The notes beneath the pieces were generated by a model. It was not told where the DNA came from, did no database searches, and saw nothing but the letters and a program-made list of their open reading frames with translations. A stretch of 64,000 bases of DNA, taken from positions 4,255,001-4,319,000 of the forward strand of contig JBAJFG010000172.1 of assembly GCA_037903475.1 (NCBI GenBank), in the 5' to 3' direction. The stretch's first letter is position 1; every line of letters begins with the position of its first letter. The position numbers and the translations under genes were made by a program. Source of the stretch: Ancylostoma caninum. Lineage: Eukaryota > Nematoda > Chromadorea > Rhabditida > Ancylostomatidae. This document shows positions 54,600 through 64,000 of the stretch, piece after piece.

Positions 54600-56255
54600 A
54601 AACGATGAAACTGAGGGTTTTTCTACCAAACCAGTTTGAAATAACTCTGCACCAGGCTGCGCTACTGCAGCGAAGCCCTACGGTAAAAGCACCAGATGAA
54701 CATCCTTGAATTTGGTTCCAACTTCTAATTTTAAACACTGTGGCTTGAAATTTGTTGCATAAATATAGGTATGCCCTCACTGACGGTCATTGTACGAAAG
54801 CCAGCTTATCATTCTGACGTGAGCCTCCAACTCTGCTTTTACTGCTAGAATATTGCCTATGAAAGAGGCCACCAAAGAGCTTAGAGGTTACCAAAGATGC
54901 AAAGACAATGCTTAACTTCTTCCTCGAGAAAATCAGAAAGTGTAGGTTTGGCATTGATCCTATGGAAATCCTTCACAAAATAATAGGTGCGTCTACGACT
55001 GACGCATACATCTAGTACAGATTGAATCATAATCATGGAATTAAGCATTCTATGCCATCTTTGGATGTGTTGGAATTCACAACAAAGGAACGCGATCTTC
55101 ATTTTTTACTGGATTACATCTCATTTTCAATTAGGTCATTCCAATTAGGAATGGATTAAACGTTTAATCAAGTGCTCATAAAGGTTTGGATGCCACGTTT
55201 AATCTAGTGCATATGCCAAGCGGATTTGCATACACCTTCGAGAAGGACTGACGTTTTTTAGACGGACCTAGTTTACAGCTAATGCGGACACCTTCGAGAA
55301 GGACTGACGTTTTTTAGACGGACCTAGTTTACAGCTAATGCGGTGGCAAGATAGCAATTGGTGAAGTGATGGTATGGTATGGTGTATAATAGAGAGTTCA
55401 TGAAAGCAGAATAAGAAACTCTGTGAAAACTTTACGGTTGAACTCATCTGCTTTTCCATGTGTGTGTGCGTCGATTCTTCAGTGGCTATTTATGGAATTT
55501 TGTTCTATTATTGTATCATTGCTCTAATATGTTGAGGCAAAGGATTTTTTTGTGATTGCATCTCTTAACACTGCCCCAGATTCAACGTCTCCAAAAGTCA
55601 TTGACACTTCGGTCTCGTTTTGGCTCATTAATGCCTCACCGTCCTCGAGAAACCTTCCCAATAATCAGTGCAATTAAGGCTTTGATTTTTGTTCTATATT
55701 TCGCGAAACAGTTTGAAGGCCGAGCCTATTTTGATGCACAGACATATGAGACAGTTCATTTTTTGTGGATACACTTAAATGCTCCATTGACTTAAGGCTT
55801 ACACCTGCAGATTAGGTGACTAGGATTATCCTAACAAAGTCGAGCCTCTTTCTGATACGAGATTCTTCTACTATATATTGCAAACGTTTCAGAGACTCAG
55901 CTGCATTACAAAGTGCGCCAATAAAATCCGGACAAGACCGAGTTTGAAGTTAAAGCCATATTTGGACTTAGGAGTAGGCGCAAATTAGAGCAAAGATTTG
56001 CTAAATATACATCTGGGACATTTGGTCTCCTACAGCTCCGAACTGAACCCCTACATAGAACTCTGCCCGTGGGAAACATCAATAGCCAGACCATCCAGGC
56101 AACCTAATCGTCTCTCCAAGCCATTATCAATGCATCAATCACAGCCATGGACTGAAGGCCGACGATCATGTGGGACGCGGATCCTCAGCAAGGATCCTTT
56201 AGATGAGATATAATGACATTTTTTTAAATTACATTTTTATATTGTCATGCTGGCA
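54600..56255. other. Spacer, no gene found
   Basis: Contains fragments of the AGGGCAATTTATACT family (about 54552 and 54985), a small hairpin CATTCCAATTAGGAATG at about 55138, and the exact 56-bp duplication listed next. No supported exon. Confidence 0.5.
55232..55343. repeat. Exact 56-bp tandem duplication
   Basis: ACACCTTCGAGAAGGACTGA through GCTAATGCGG at 55232-55287 is repeated with no difference at 55288-55343. Identity implies a very recent event or an assembly artefact. Confidence 0.95.
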
Positions 56256-57239
56256 TACGATCCCGTCGGTGCCGCCTTTAAAATCTGCGAAATAAACGCG
56301 ATGTCGCATCGGAAGCGCCGCCGCCTCGCCGTAATCTGTTCAACGTGATCTATTTGAGATGAAAGCCACATATTCGAAATCAGCGCCCTCTGTTCTATCA
56401 CATAGTCTATTTAAAATTCAGAAATTTTGTAATTTTTGTATCGATGATGACGTCACAGCAGGCTGGCGCTACTGATACCCGGATGCTCGTCGAGTCTCAC
56501 CTAAATGTATCCTCAGGTACACCTACTCCCCACAATCCCAGGAATTCCTGTAAAACTAAAGTTTTAACGAAATGTTTCTAATACAAGAAAGATGTAGAAT
56601 TGAGGTGACCTTTTCTACAAATGTGAAATTTCACAAACTTCAGGTATCGAGCTTCAAAACCTCGAATCTAACACCGTTTTCATTGAAACTCAGTATGAGA
56701 TTAAGGGCAATAAGAATGTCCACAAATAAATTTCTAGGACTGTGATACAATCTACGCGATAAATTCAATTTTTGTGAAAGAAACCCCACTTTGCAAACCC
56801 AACTGAAAAAAATCAGTTTTGCAACTTAAGTTGTAAAAATTTCGATCTCAGCAGGTTTTCATCGCTCATGATTCCAGTTAATTTTTAAGTGTTGCATAAT
56901 TTTCTACGTTTCGTACTTCCAAGAAGTGTTTATAATTTTATTCGAAACTTTAGGAAGTATTCGTTTTTACATTAAAAATTTCCCTGTTTCATAGGGGTTG
57001 GAAAATTCCATCTCTGTAACTTAGTCATATTTTATTACTCAAAGCAAATTATTCCCGGGATAAATATGATAGTAGTTTTGTCAACTGCAAGAAATGAGGA
57101 ATGAGCGAGGATTTCGCTTCGAGGATTCTTTTTCAGATCTAGAAAACCACTTTTTGCATAGCAGTTAACAAGTGTTTATCAGTTTCCACATTTTATCTTT
57201 ATTTTCCTTTGAATCGTCTTCAATTGTCCCCCATAATCC

Positions 57240-57405
57240 TCAGATCGTTGCAGGCGCCATAGCGAGGGCTGGCTATCGTGGCCCCTACGACAGAGCTGCT
57301 TATCCTGCAGGCTCGCACCGGATAGTGGATTGTAGGGATGATCCCAAGAAATTTGTGTTCAAATGCACAATCTTTGCGAAATGGTCCGTGAACAAACCTG
57401 CATGA
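57240..57405 (+). other. Possible exon inside the palindrome arms (mirrored at about 58690-58830)
   Basis: The left arm frame reads QIVAGAIARAGYRGPYDRAA after CCTCAG. The right arm, minus strand, reads QIVAGAVAKVRRRGPYNSAT after a GTCAG acceptor. Then YPAGSHRIVDCRDDP and YPGGSRRIIDCRDDP follow. Substitutions between arms appear enriched at third codon positions. I do not recognise the family. It could be a fragment of a coding gene captured or carried by the element. Confidence 0.4.
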
Positions 57406-57559
57406 GATGATTTTATGAAATGACTTTCACCAAGAATCAATATTTATACATTTAATGATTTTTTATAGCTTTTTTCATTTCCCTTTGAAATACTTTGACA
57501 ATCGGTATGAAAGTGAACTTATCTGATCTTCAGTAAATAAGGAGTTATCTTATCTCTTG

Positions 57560-58420
57560 TCGTGACTCTCGCACGACTTCCATTCGAGGACTCCTTCGAC
57601 CGACGTCATGATCCGGGTCCGAATCCGCCTGCGGTGTGAACCGACGTCCTGCACCGGTTCAAATACACTCGCATGGCGTGTGCGCGCCAATTCCATCGGC
57701 GCTCTCACGGGATACGGTACTTTCTCAAGACCGCGCGTACCGTTCCCACGCGGCAGCACTATATAAGGCACCCTCGCGCTCTCATGGGTTCATTCGCTTC
57801 ATTCGCCTCATTCGCTCCTCGCCGCTCAGCCGCAATGGCCCATGGTTCCACCGAAGATGCTGGTCGCCGTCCTGCCGTTCGAAGATGATGATGGATGCCT
57901 CGATCGCTAAGTCAACGCTCCAGAAGATCTTGTCGAGCCGCCGTCACGATCCTGCCAGTCGCTGCGCGTGTCCACCAGGCCGGTTATAAGTTGACCCATT
58001 CCATCTTGTGGTTTAGCTTTATTATTGTATTGATGTTATATTTGATGGGGAATATGAAGGTGGCTATTTACTCGGTGTAATGGTGTGAAGAAGAAGGATA
58101 ATGTGAAGATCATCATATCTGGTAAAATCTGGCTGAAGGACACTGGTTGTGTGCTAGGCTTTAGGATCATCTCGGTCAAGGGTTCAGGTAGTCTATACTA
58201 AGATCGCTAAGTCAACGCTCGCGCCCGCTTGCCGCTCGCTTAGGGTAGTAGGCCTCTTTCACTTTACCCGCTGACTTGCGAGCCCACTGCTTTCGTGCGC
58301 TGCGGTACTACCCTCTCGTAGCCTTGTGGGTTCAGGTAAAACCTTCTTTTGTCGTGTCCGGTTTGGGTGCTACCACCGACGCCCGGACCGGGTGCGACAT
58401 CTCTTTTCCTTACTTTTTTG
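57560..58420. other. GC-rich central part of the palindromic element, promoter-like
   Basis: Contains ACTATATAAGGCACC (TATA-like) at about 57758, followed by GC-rich sequence with repeated TTCATTCGC. The block GATCGCTAAGTCAACGCTC appears twice (57902 and 58202). Short frames here have no recognisable domain. It differs strongly in composition from the AT-rich arms. It may be a captured promoter or the 5' end of another element. Confidence 0.45.
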
Positions 58421-59769
58421 AATGAATTCTTATTTGTTTTTTTTTCTAAATTTTTATCCCCAATTTTCAATGGGTGGGGCATCAAAAAGCAAATGAGAGG
58501 AGCAGATATTTTTTTCCGGAGAATCCGGATTAAACGCATGCTGAGATTAAAATCAAATATGTTCACTTTTCATCGATCATCGAAGTATTTCGAGAGAAAG
58601 TGAAAAAAAGCGGGAAAATCAGTCCATTATACATGTATTAATTCTTGATGAGAATCATTTCATAAAATAATCTTTTGCAAGGTTTAGTTGCAGATCAATG
58701 CTACATGTTTTGCAACTGAACATCAGATGTTTTAGGATCGTCTCTACAATCGATAATCCGGCGCGAGCCTCCAGGATACGTTGCGCTGTTATAGGGGCCG
58801 CGACGGCGAACCTTCGCTACGGCACCTGCAACGATCTGACGACCATGGGATAGTTAGTGATAGGCGACCCCAAAGAAAAAATAAGAAAAAAATGTGAAAA
58901 CTGATGAAATCGTGTTAACTGCTCTGAAAGGAACCGCCTCCTCAAGTGGAGAATAAAATCCTTCGGAACAAGCCCTAACATCCAATGTTCAAACATAAAT
59001 AGATCACGCGAAAAAAAGCTGAATTTACCACACCCATGAAACAGCGAATTTATGAATTCAAACTTCAAAATGTGACAATTCTCAAAACTTCGAAAGAATC
59101 GTTAGCCCATCGTGGAAATATGAAACATTAGCAGCACGTGAAAATTAACTGGAATTATGAGCAATAAAAACCTGCTGAGATCGAATTTTTTTTACAACTT
59201 CGCAAAACTGTGATTTTTTCAGTTGAATTTACAAAGTGTGGGTTTTTCACAAAAATTGAATTTATTGCGCAGCTTGTACCATAGTTCTAGGAATTTATTT
59301 TTGCACGTTCTTACTGCCCTTAATCTCATGTTGAGTTTCAATGAAAACGGTGTTAGACTCGAGGTTTCGAAGTACCTGAAGTTTGTGAAATTTCACATTT
59401 GTAGAAAAGGTCACCTTAATTCTACATCTTTTTTGTATTAGAGACATTTCGTTAAAACTTTAGTATTACAGGTATTCCTGGGATTGTGAGGAGTAGGTGT
59501 ACTTGAGGATACAGTCAGGTGAGACTCGACGAGCATCCGGGTGTCAGTAGCGCCAGCCTGCTGTGACGTCATCATCGATGCAAAAATTACAAAATTTTTG
59601 AATTTTAAATAGACTATGACTATGATAGAACGGAGGGCGCTGATTTGGAATATGTGGCTTTCATCTCAAATAGATCACGTTGAACAGAGTTACAGCGAGG
59701 TGGCGGCGCTTCCGATGCGACATCGCGTTTATTTCGCAGATTTTAAAGGCGGCACCGACGGGACTGTAC

Positions 59770-61350
59770 ATATATTATCAATATTTTCTGCAAATCATCA
59801 TTTGTCAGGATTCTAACGGCTCCCCTGTAGTACTGCAGCTATCTCAACTGTCAGAAGTAGCGTTAGTCCTTGATGAACTTTCTTTGAAGGTTTGCTTCAC
59901 TATTTCTGTTATTTACGCTACACTACGTTTTCACAAAATTGACCAGTCGAAATCTGTCCTGTTGAATTAGAAAACCTTTCAAACTAGTGTCAGAAGCTCC
60001 CATCATCTTTCTATATGGAAGCTACAACCTTGTTCCAAAACGAATAGCTCAATAACAGTTTTTGGTCGTGCCGGTCAAATGAGTGGTTCTTCAGTTTATA
60101 ACTAAAAACAAAATGAAGCCATGACCAACCTAGTCTGCCCATCCCATCCACCGAACTGGTACAAAAGAATTGGCGCGTTTTTGTTTTCAGTTTATTTTTC
60201 TACCTCATTATTGAAGGATAATCTCGGCAGACGGTAAAATCTCTGTCGATGAGCAAGGATAGTTGCTAATCGTACGAGTTCTGAGTAGCCCGCACCCTAA
60301 TCAGAGCTTGAGGAGCTACGAAACAAAGTACAGGTTGAACGCCGTTTCACGTCGTCATATTTGACGATTTTCCCTTGCGAAAGCGAAATAAGGGATTCTG
60401 AAGCTGCGGCAGGGGAGGGGACACCCACATGGCAGAATTTCTAGAGAAATGAAAGGGAGTGGCCCGTGCACCAGCAACATTAGCGAAATTTAAAGATGGT
60501 ATTGATTGCGGATTTTTTGGTCGTGAGCCGTTTCATGTCAACAGTTTTTCTAGCAGACCACCAGAGATTTTTCATGGCAAATATGAGGTTGGCGCAAAAT
60601 TAATTGCCGAAACGAACACTCCAATTTAAGGTGTGATAACTTGGCGTAAACACAATGTTGTTCATCAATTTAATGCCCGTTCAGTTAGCTAAATCTTCCT
60701 TATTAATATTTCTGAAACGCTATGCCTCTACAATGAAAACTGAGATCGCAAAAATCTAAAAACTTTTGAAAGGCGATTTCGGCGTGCTTCAGATCAGCGA
60801 TCAGCTGCTTTCACAGATTTGCATCTGAGACTGGGAAAAGCGATATTCAGTAAGGGAAAGGTCTGGGGAATAAGGAAATGGATGAGAACCTCGATGCCTC
60901 ACTGCGCCAGTTTTTGCCGGGTGAGTTTTGAAGTGAGAGGCTTAGCGCTACCTTGGAGCAGAAGAGAACCTGATTCGGTTTACCACTGCCAACCAAATCT
61001 ACAGCAGATTCCTGGAGATCGACTCGAATTTACAGTACTAGGACTCTGCTGTCAATGCTCGACTAGGTTTGAGAAGGCTGCAGTCAATCACACCCTTACA
61101 GCACCACCAAACTTCCTCTCTGGAGAGAACATTGAGTTTAGCAAAACTAAGAAGTAGGAAAATATCCCCACCCATACCCGTTCGCATTTATTTTCAAAAG
61201 CCGAGCTTCATCTGCAGCAATTACGTGGACTAGAAATGTGGCGTTTTGGGACCAAAAATTATGTTAGAAATGATGTCACACCAGCTAAGACGCTGGATAT
61301 CAGTCAGACAGTGTGGTGCTCACGTCCGCTTCTTCATTAATCTGTTGTTT
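59770..61350. other. No gene found
   Basis: AT-rich sequence with a few short frames (for example 60819-61157 plus) that lack domains, splice context or matches elsewhere in the window. Confidence 0.5.
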
Positions 61351-61354
61351 GAAA

Positions 61355-61560
61355 TCATATAATATGTTTCAAAACTGTATTATAGTGAAAGTCCATCCCT
61401 GCCCTCATCGTCTGGATAGTAAGATCCGATTTGGGTTCCATGGCTGCGATCAACACTTGAGCGTCTAGCGAGATCCCGCGACCACGACCGTAGTTGTATT
61501 TGAGTTTAAAATCGTAGGAAGAAGGCATTGCGAAACCGTAGCTCACTACGCAATAAAAAG
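61355..61560 (-). pseudogene. Second copy of the unidentified GRGR exon
   Basis: The minus frame reads YGFAMPSSYDFKLKYNYGRG, then RGISLDAQ, an E-x2-SDLTI segment and MDFHYN before stopping at 61355. It aligns with the exon at 10091-10297 along most of its length but lacks that copy's end (YLTPIGK), and no acceptor in a matching place was found. I infer a related or truncated copy. Confidence 0.5.
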
Positions 61561-61689
61561 GCTATACCAAGGCAAAACAGATGCAAGATTTTGTTTTTTG
61601 TTTTTGTCTTTTGGGTTACTCTCTGATTGAATGAGTTTTGTATAAAGACGAGGCGTTTGGGAGGATAGGCCAGTTGTACTGTAGATTAC

Positions 61690-61730
61690 TTTAGGCTCTG
61701 ACGAAGGCGAGATCGCCGAAACGTAGGCCA
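61690..61730 (+). ncRNA. Hammerhead-ribozyme-like core, Penelope-type motif
   Basis: CTGACGA, a short stem GGCG-AGAT-CGCC, then GAAACGTAGGCC has the order of a type I hammerhead core (CUGANGA, stem II, GAAA). An AATAAA follows. One extra A precedes stem II, and I could not place a convincing stem I/III with the cleavage triplet upstream. It may be a relic of a Penelope-like retroelement end. Confidence 0.4.
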
Positions 61731-62288
61731 TTTAGAGGAATAAAATCATTAACAATCTCGGCCAAAAACAGCTGTAATAGATACTACACAAGATGCAAGA
61801 TTACCGACATCTGCGGTCCAGGAAGATCGAGTTTGCAGTCATTAACTACGATCACCTGAGAATCACGTAGGCTCATCAATTGTTCGCAGCTCTGCAGAAA
61901 GGTACTGAGAAGAGCTAGCCAGAATATTCAACTAGTTTTTGAGAAAGGAGGAGAAGCCCCTTGAGATGGTCACACAATTTGGCTTGAAATTTCTCAGATT
62001 CTATACGAGTGAAAACTTTATTTGTGCATACCCTAATACCGCAGTTAATTTCGCACCAACCTGATAGCAGCAATAGATACCGGCAAAAAAACTGCTCGAA
62101 TCAGATCGCCTGTTAAAACTTCTTGTTTCATCCAAATTTTTGTGTGTTTTCGTTCATTTTTATCCATCTTGTGCTGATCACTGAGCAGCTGGTCTCTCTT
62201 TTTTGTTTGTTGTTGCCTTTCTTTTTGACCCTGCATACCGAATCGGACACTCAAAGCTCCAAATTCAACAAATTCTCATTTACATAAC

Positions 62289-64000
62289 AGGTGCCTATCA
62301 CAGCAGCTCTGAGAAACAAGCATTGGTGAGACCTTGCAAGGGTGACAAAACTCACTGCATCACTGCACGCTAGAACGCATTAGATATTCTCGCATATCCG
62401 TGTTCTTAGCGGTAAAAATCACCCGGTTTGTTTCGCAATGGATCGGATATTGAGGCCGGCACCTTGGATAATTTTAAATGAGCAGTTTTAGTCCAGGAAT
62501 CCTCTTCACAATACAGCACAAAACCACGATCAGTAATTGAACATGTATCTTTAATGCACTTATTTTTATAGATACTCAAGAGCACAAAATTTGTAATTAT
62601 TTTGGTTTTTATCAAAAAGTATATGCCACTCTAGCATCCATAGACATTCGCTACGCTTCTGTGGTATCAGGTTCTAGGTCACCTTTGCCAGAATTTCTTT
62701 GGACCTAATTCGCTACCCTACCTCTGTTCCGAGATGGGAAATGCTTCGAGTGGCGCTCCTGCTCTGGCCAAAATGCAAGTGCTGAATTGCTTTGAAGCCT
62801 TTAGATTCATTCAACACCGCGGATATTTAGTTTATGATGACTGCAATAAGAAGTGGTACATCACAGAGAAGGAGGTCTTGGCTTTTTTTTCTCGCTCGAG
62901 GAAAAATCCTCTGGAAAAGGAGTTATGTAATGGGTACCCGCAGATGCAAAGAGAGTCCATTTCATGCAATTAGCATTCTGATGTTGCTTCCCTTCACGCT
63001 AGCAAACAGTTCTTTACTTTGTGTTTACGCCCTTGAAGCGGCCCGTTTATCGTGGTCAGCGTGAAAATGTAAGTAAAAGTGCTGGTAAGCATTATTCATT
63101 TGCAACTTGCCATCACACGAAGAAGCAGACAACTTTGTACTTTCCATTCTCATCAGAACATTGACATCCATATTCATATTTCTGTCCCATCTACAATTGT
63201 ATTTTGGCTGTGATGTCGCTTTAAGAAAACCGTTCGAATCTCAAAAATTCAGAAGCTTTGTGCACGTTTGGGTGTAATGGCATGAATTCGCTAAGCACAC
63301 ACGTTTTTTAATTGGTCAGTCCAGTTTTTGGCAGTTGCTTTCAGGAAAGCCTTCATCGAACGGTTTCCTTTTTCTCTACGAAGAAACAAATTCATCGATA
63401 CTTCCTCTATTCTTTGAAAATTCTCAAATTGTTGAAAAGTAGCTGCAATGAATTACCCATTATTTTCCAACTTTATGATCTCCATGTGCTCATATTTGTT
63501 TTTGTAGTTGTTGGGATTCTGCAACTCTTTTCCGGCGAGGGATTCAAAGAAGCAGGTGTATTCCTGGAAATTATGTAATAGGTGAAGGCTGAGTGAATCC
63601 AATGTCATCCGTGAGATAAGATCCACCTTTTCTTAGCTCTCTCTAATCTCTCTAAAAAACAACGTAAATGACGTTATTGAGCAGAAGAGGAAGAGAAAGG
63701 AGGAGGAAATACAGGAAATGAAAGGAAGATCGAGAGAAGAGGTGAAAGAACAAACCGGTCCACCATCACACTGATAATTGATTCCCTCAATCTGTGCTGC
63801 CAAAGATTTCGTTTTTTTTTTGCATTAAGACCGTTTTCTCCTGAAGTGGGACAGTTTGGCGTTTCCGGGTAGTCTTTTTGGGCTAAGATTTGCAGCGAAA
63901 AGAAGGAAAACACCTGTGGGTGTTGTTTTTAAGTGATACTACTATACTAAGATTCGCTTTTTTCTTCGGTATCGTAACACGCACGTACCTGAAGAGCTAA
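62289..64000. repeat. Right arm of the large inverted duplication
   Basis: Inverted match to 53190-54556, continuing past the window end. It has an extra block of about 440 bp at about 62405-62840 not present in the left arm. That block holds a minus frame with KNKCIKDTCSITDRGFVLYC that looks protein-like but is unassigned. Confidence 0.85.
63113..64000 (-). pseudogene. Inverted ASPR-like copy (array gene 6), frameshifted, incomplete at window edge
   Basis: Minus-strand exons: partial exon 1 64000-63989 (end of LALQ), exon 2 63913-63756, exon 3 63563-63457, exon 4 63375-63303 and exon 5 63190-63113. Exons 3-5 are intact and match gene 5 closely (EYTCFFESLAGKEL; exon 5 protein identical). Exon 2 is 158 bp against 156 in gene 5. 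The change lies at a run of ten T (A on the coding strand), after NGLNAKK, and shifts the frame so that the family sequence is lost. Either a recent pseudogene or a homopolymer error. Flanking splice sites are all kept. Confidence 0.8.

Larger units (their letters stand above)
56256..59768. mobile_element. 3.5-kb near-palindromic element with about 1.25-kb arms
   Basis: The left arm 56256-57540 and right arm about 58510-59768 are inverted copies, roughly 80-85% alike by eye. The ends are TACGATCCCGTCGGTGCC and, inverted, TACAGTCCCGTCGGTGCC, consistent with a TA target site. Arms share ACATCGCGTTTATTTCGCAG, CGTCATCATCGATG and many other blocks, including a possible coding exon. The central 0.97 kb is unique and GC-rich. 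No transposase motif was found. Confidence 0.85.

Noticed and set aside
58264..58566. 100-codon minus frame containing GPGVGGSTQTGHDKRR
   Set aside because: It runs from the core into the arm of the palindromic element, and its sequence is not kept in the other arm. Treated as repeat sequence.

Overview
This window is nuclear DNA of a nematode, most likely a clade V strongylid such as a hookworm or a relative. The evidence is short exons with GT/AG introns, nematode-type TTTTCAG acceptors, an invertebrate-type lysozyme, CAP/ASP-type secreted protein exons, a sequence one base away from the SL1 spliced leader, and a high load of small inverted-repeat elements. Gene density is low. Most long open frames are chance frames or repeat shadows, so the genes below were assembled exon by exon from splice signals and reading-frame continuity. 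No species can be named from sequence alone.

Layout. 1-3.7 kb: a 60-bp minisatellite, then sequence with no recognised gene. 3.7-12.45 kb, minus strand: dispersed exons of an ASP/CAP-superfamily gene, with decaying extra copies of its last exon, an SL1-like sequence in one intron, and a 1.67-kb foldback element carrying tRNA-like repeats in another. 16.7-17.5 kb, minus: a complete four-exon i-type lysozyme (139 aa). 20.7-24.5 kb, minus: a complete 12-exon gene for a 778-residue zinc-finger, proline-rich and RS-rich nuclear protein. 24.6-32.3 kb: no gene found, many hairpin elements.

32.3-54.1 kb, plus strand: a tandem array of five intact five-exon genes for 141-149-residue secreted proteins that resemble the two ends of a CAP domain with the middle missing (ASP-related, 'ASPR-like'). 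All five share the same intron phases (0,0,2,0). A sixth, inverted copy at 63.1-64.0 kb is frameshifted and runs off the window. Orphan exons lie between the genes, and four genes have a TATA-like box 35-50 bp before the ATG. Two of them (39.3 and 46.9 kb) share about 400 bp of upstream sequence. The array is the most interesting feature: an expanding, lineage-specific secreted-protein family caught in birth, duplication, inversion and decay.

54.5-62.3 kb is the spacer of the inverted duplication. It contains a 3.5-kb near-palindromic element (56.26-59.77 kb), an exact 56-bp tandem duplication, and a second copy of an unidentified conserved exon also seen at 10.1 kb. Mobile-element relics are abundant: at least eight small inverted-repeat families, a mariner-like end at 44.9 kb and a Penelope-like hammerhead-type motif at 61.7 kb.
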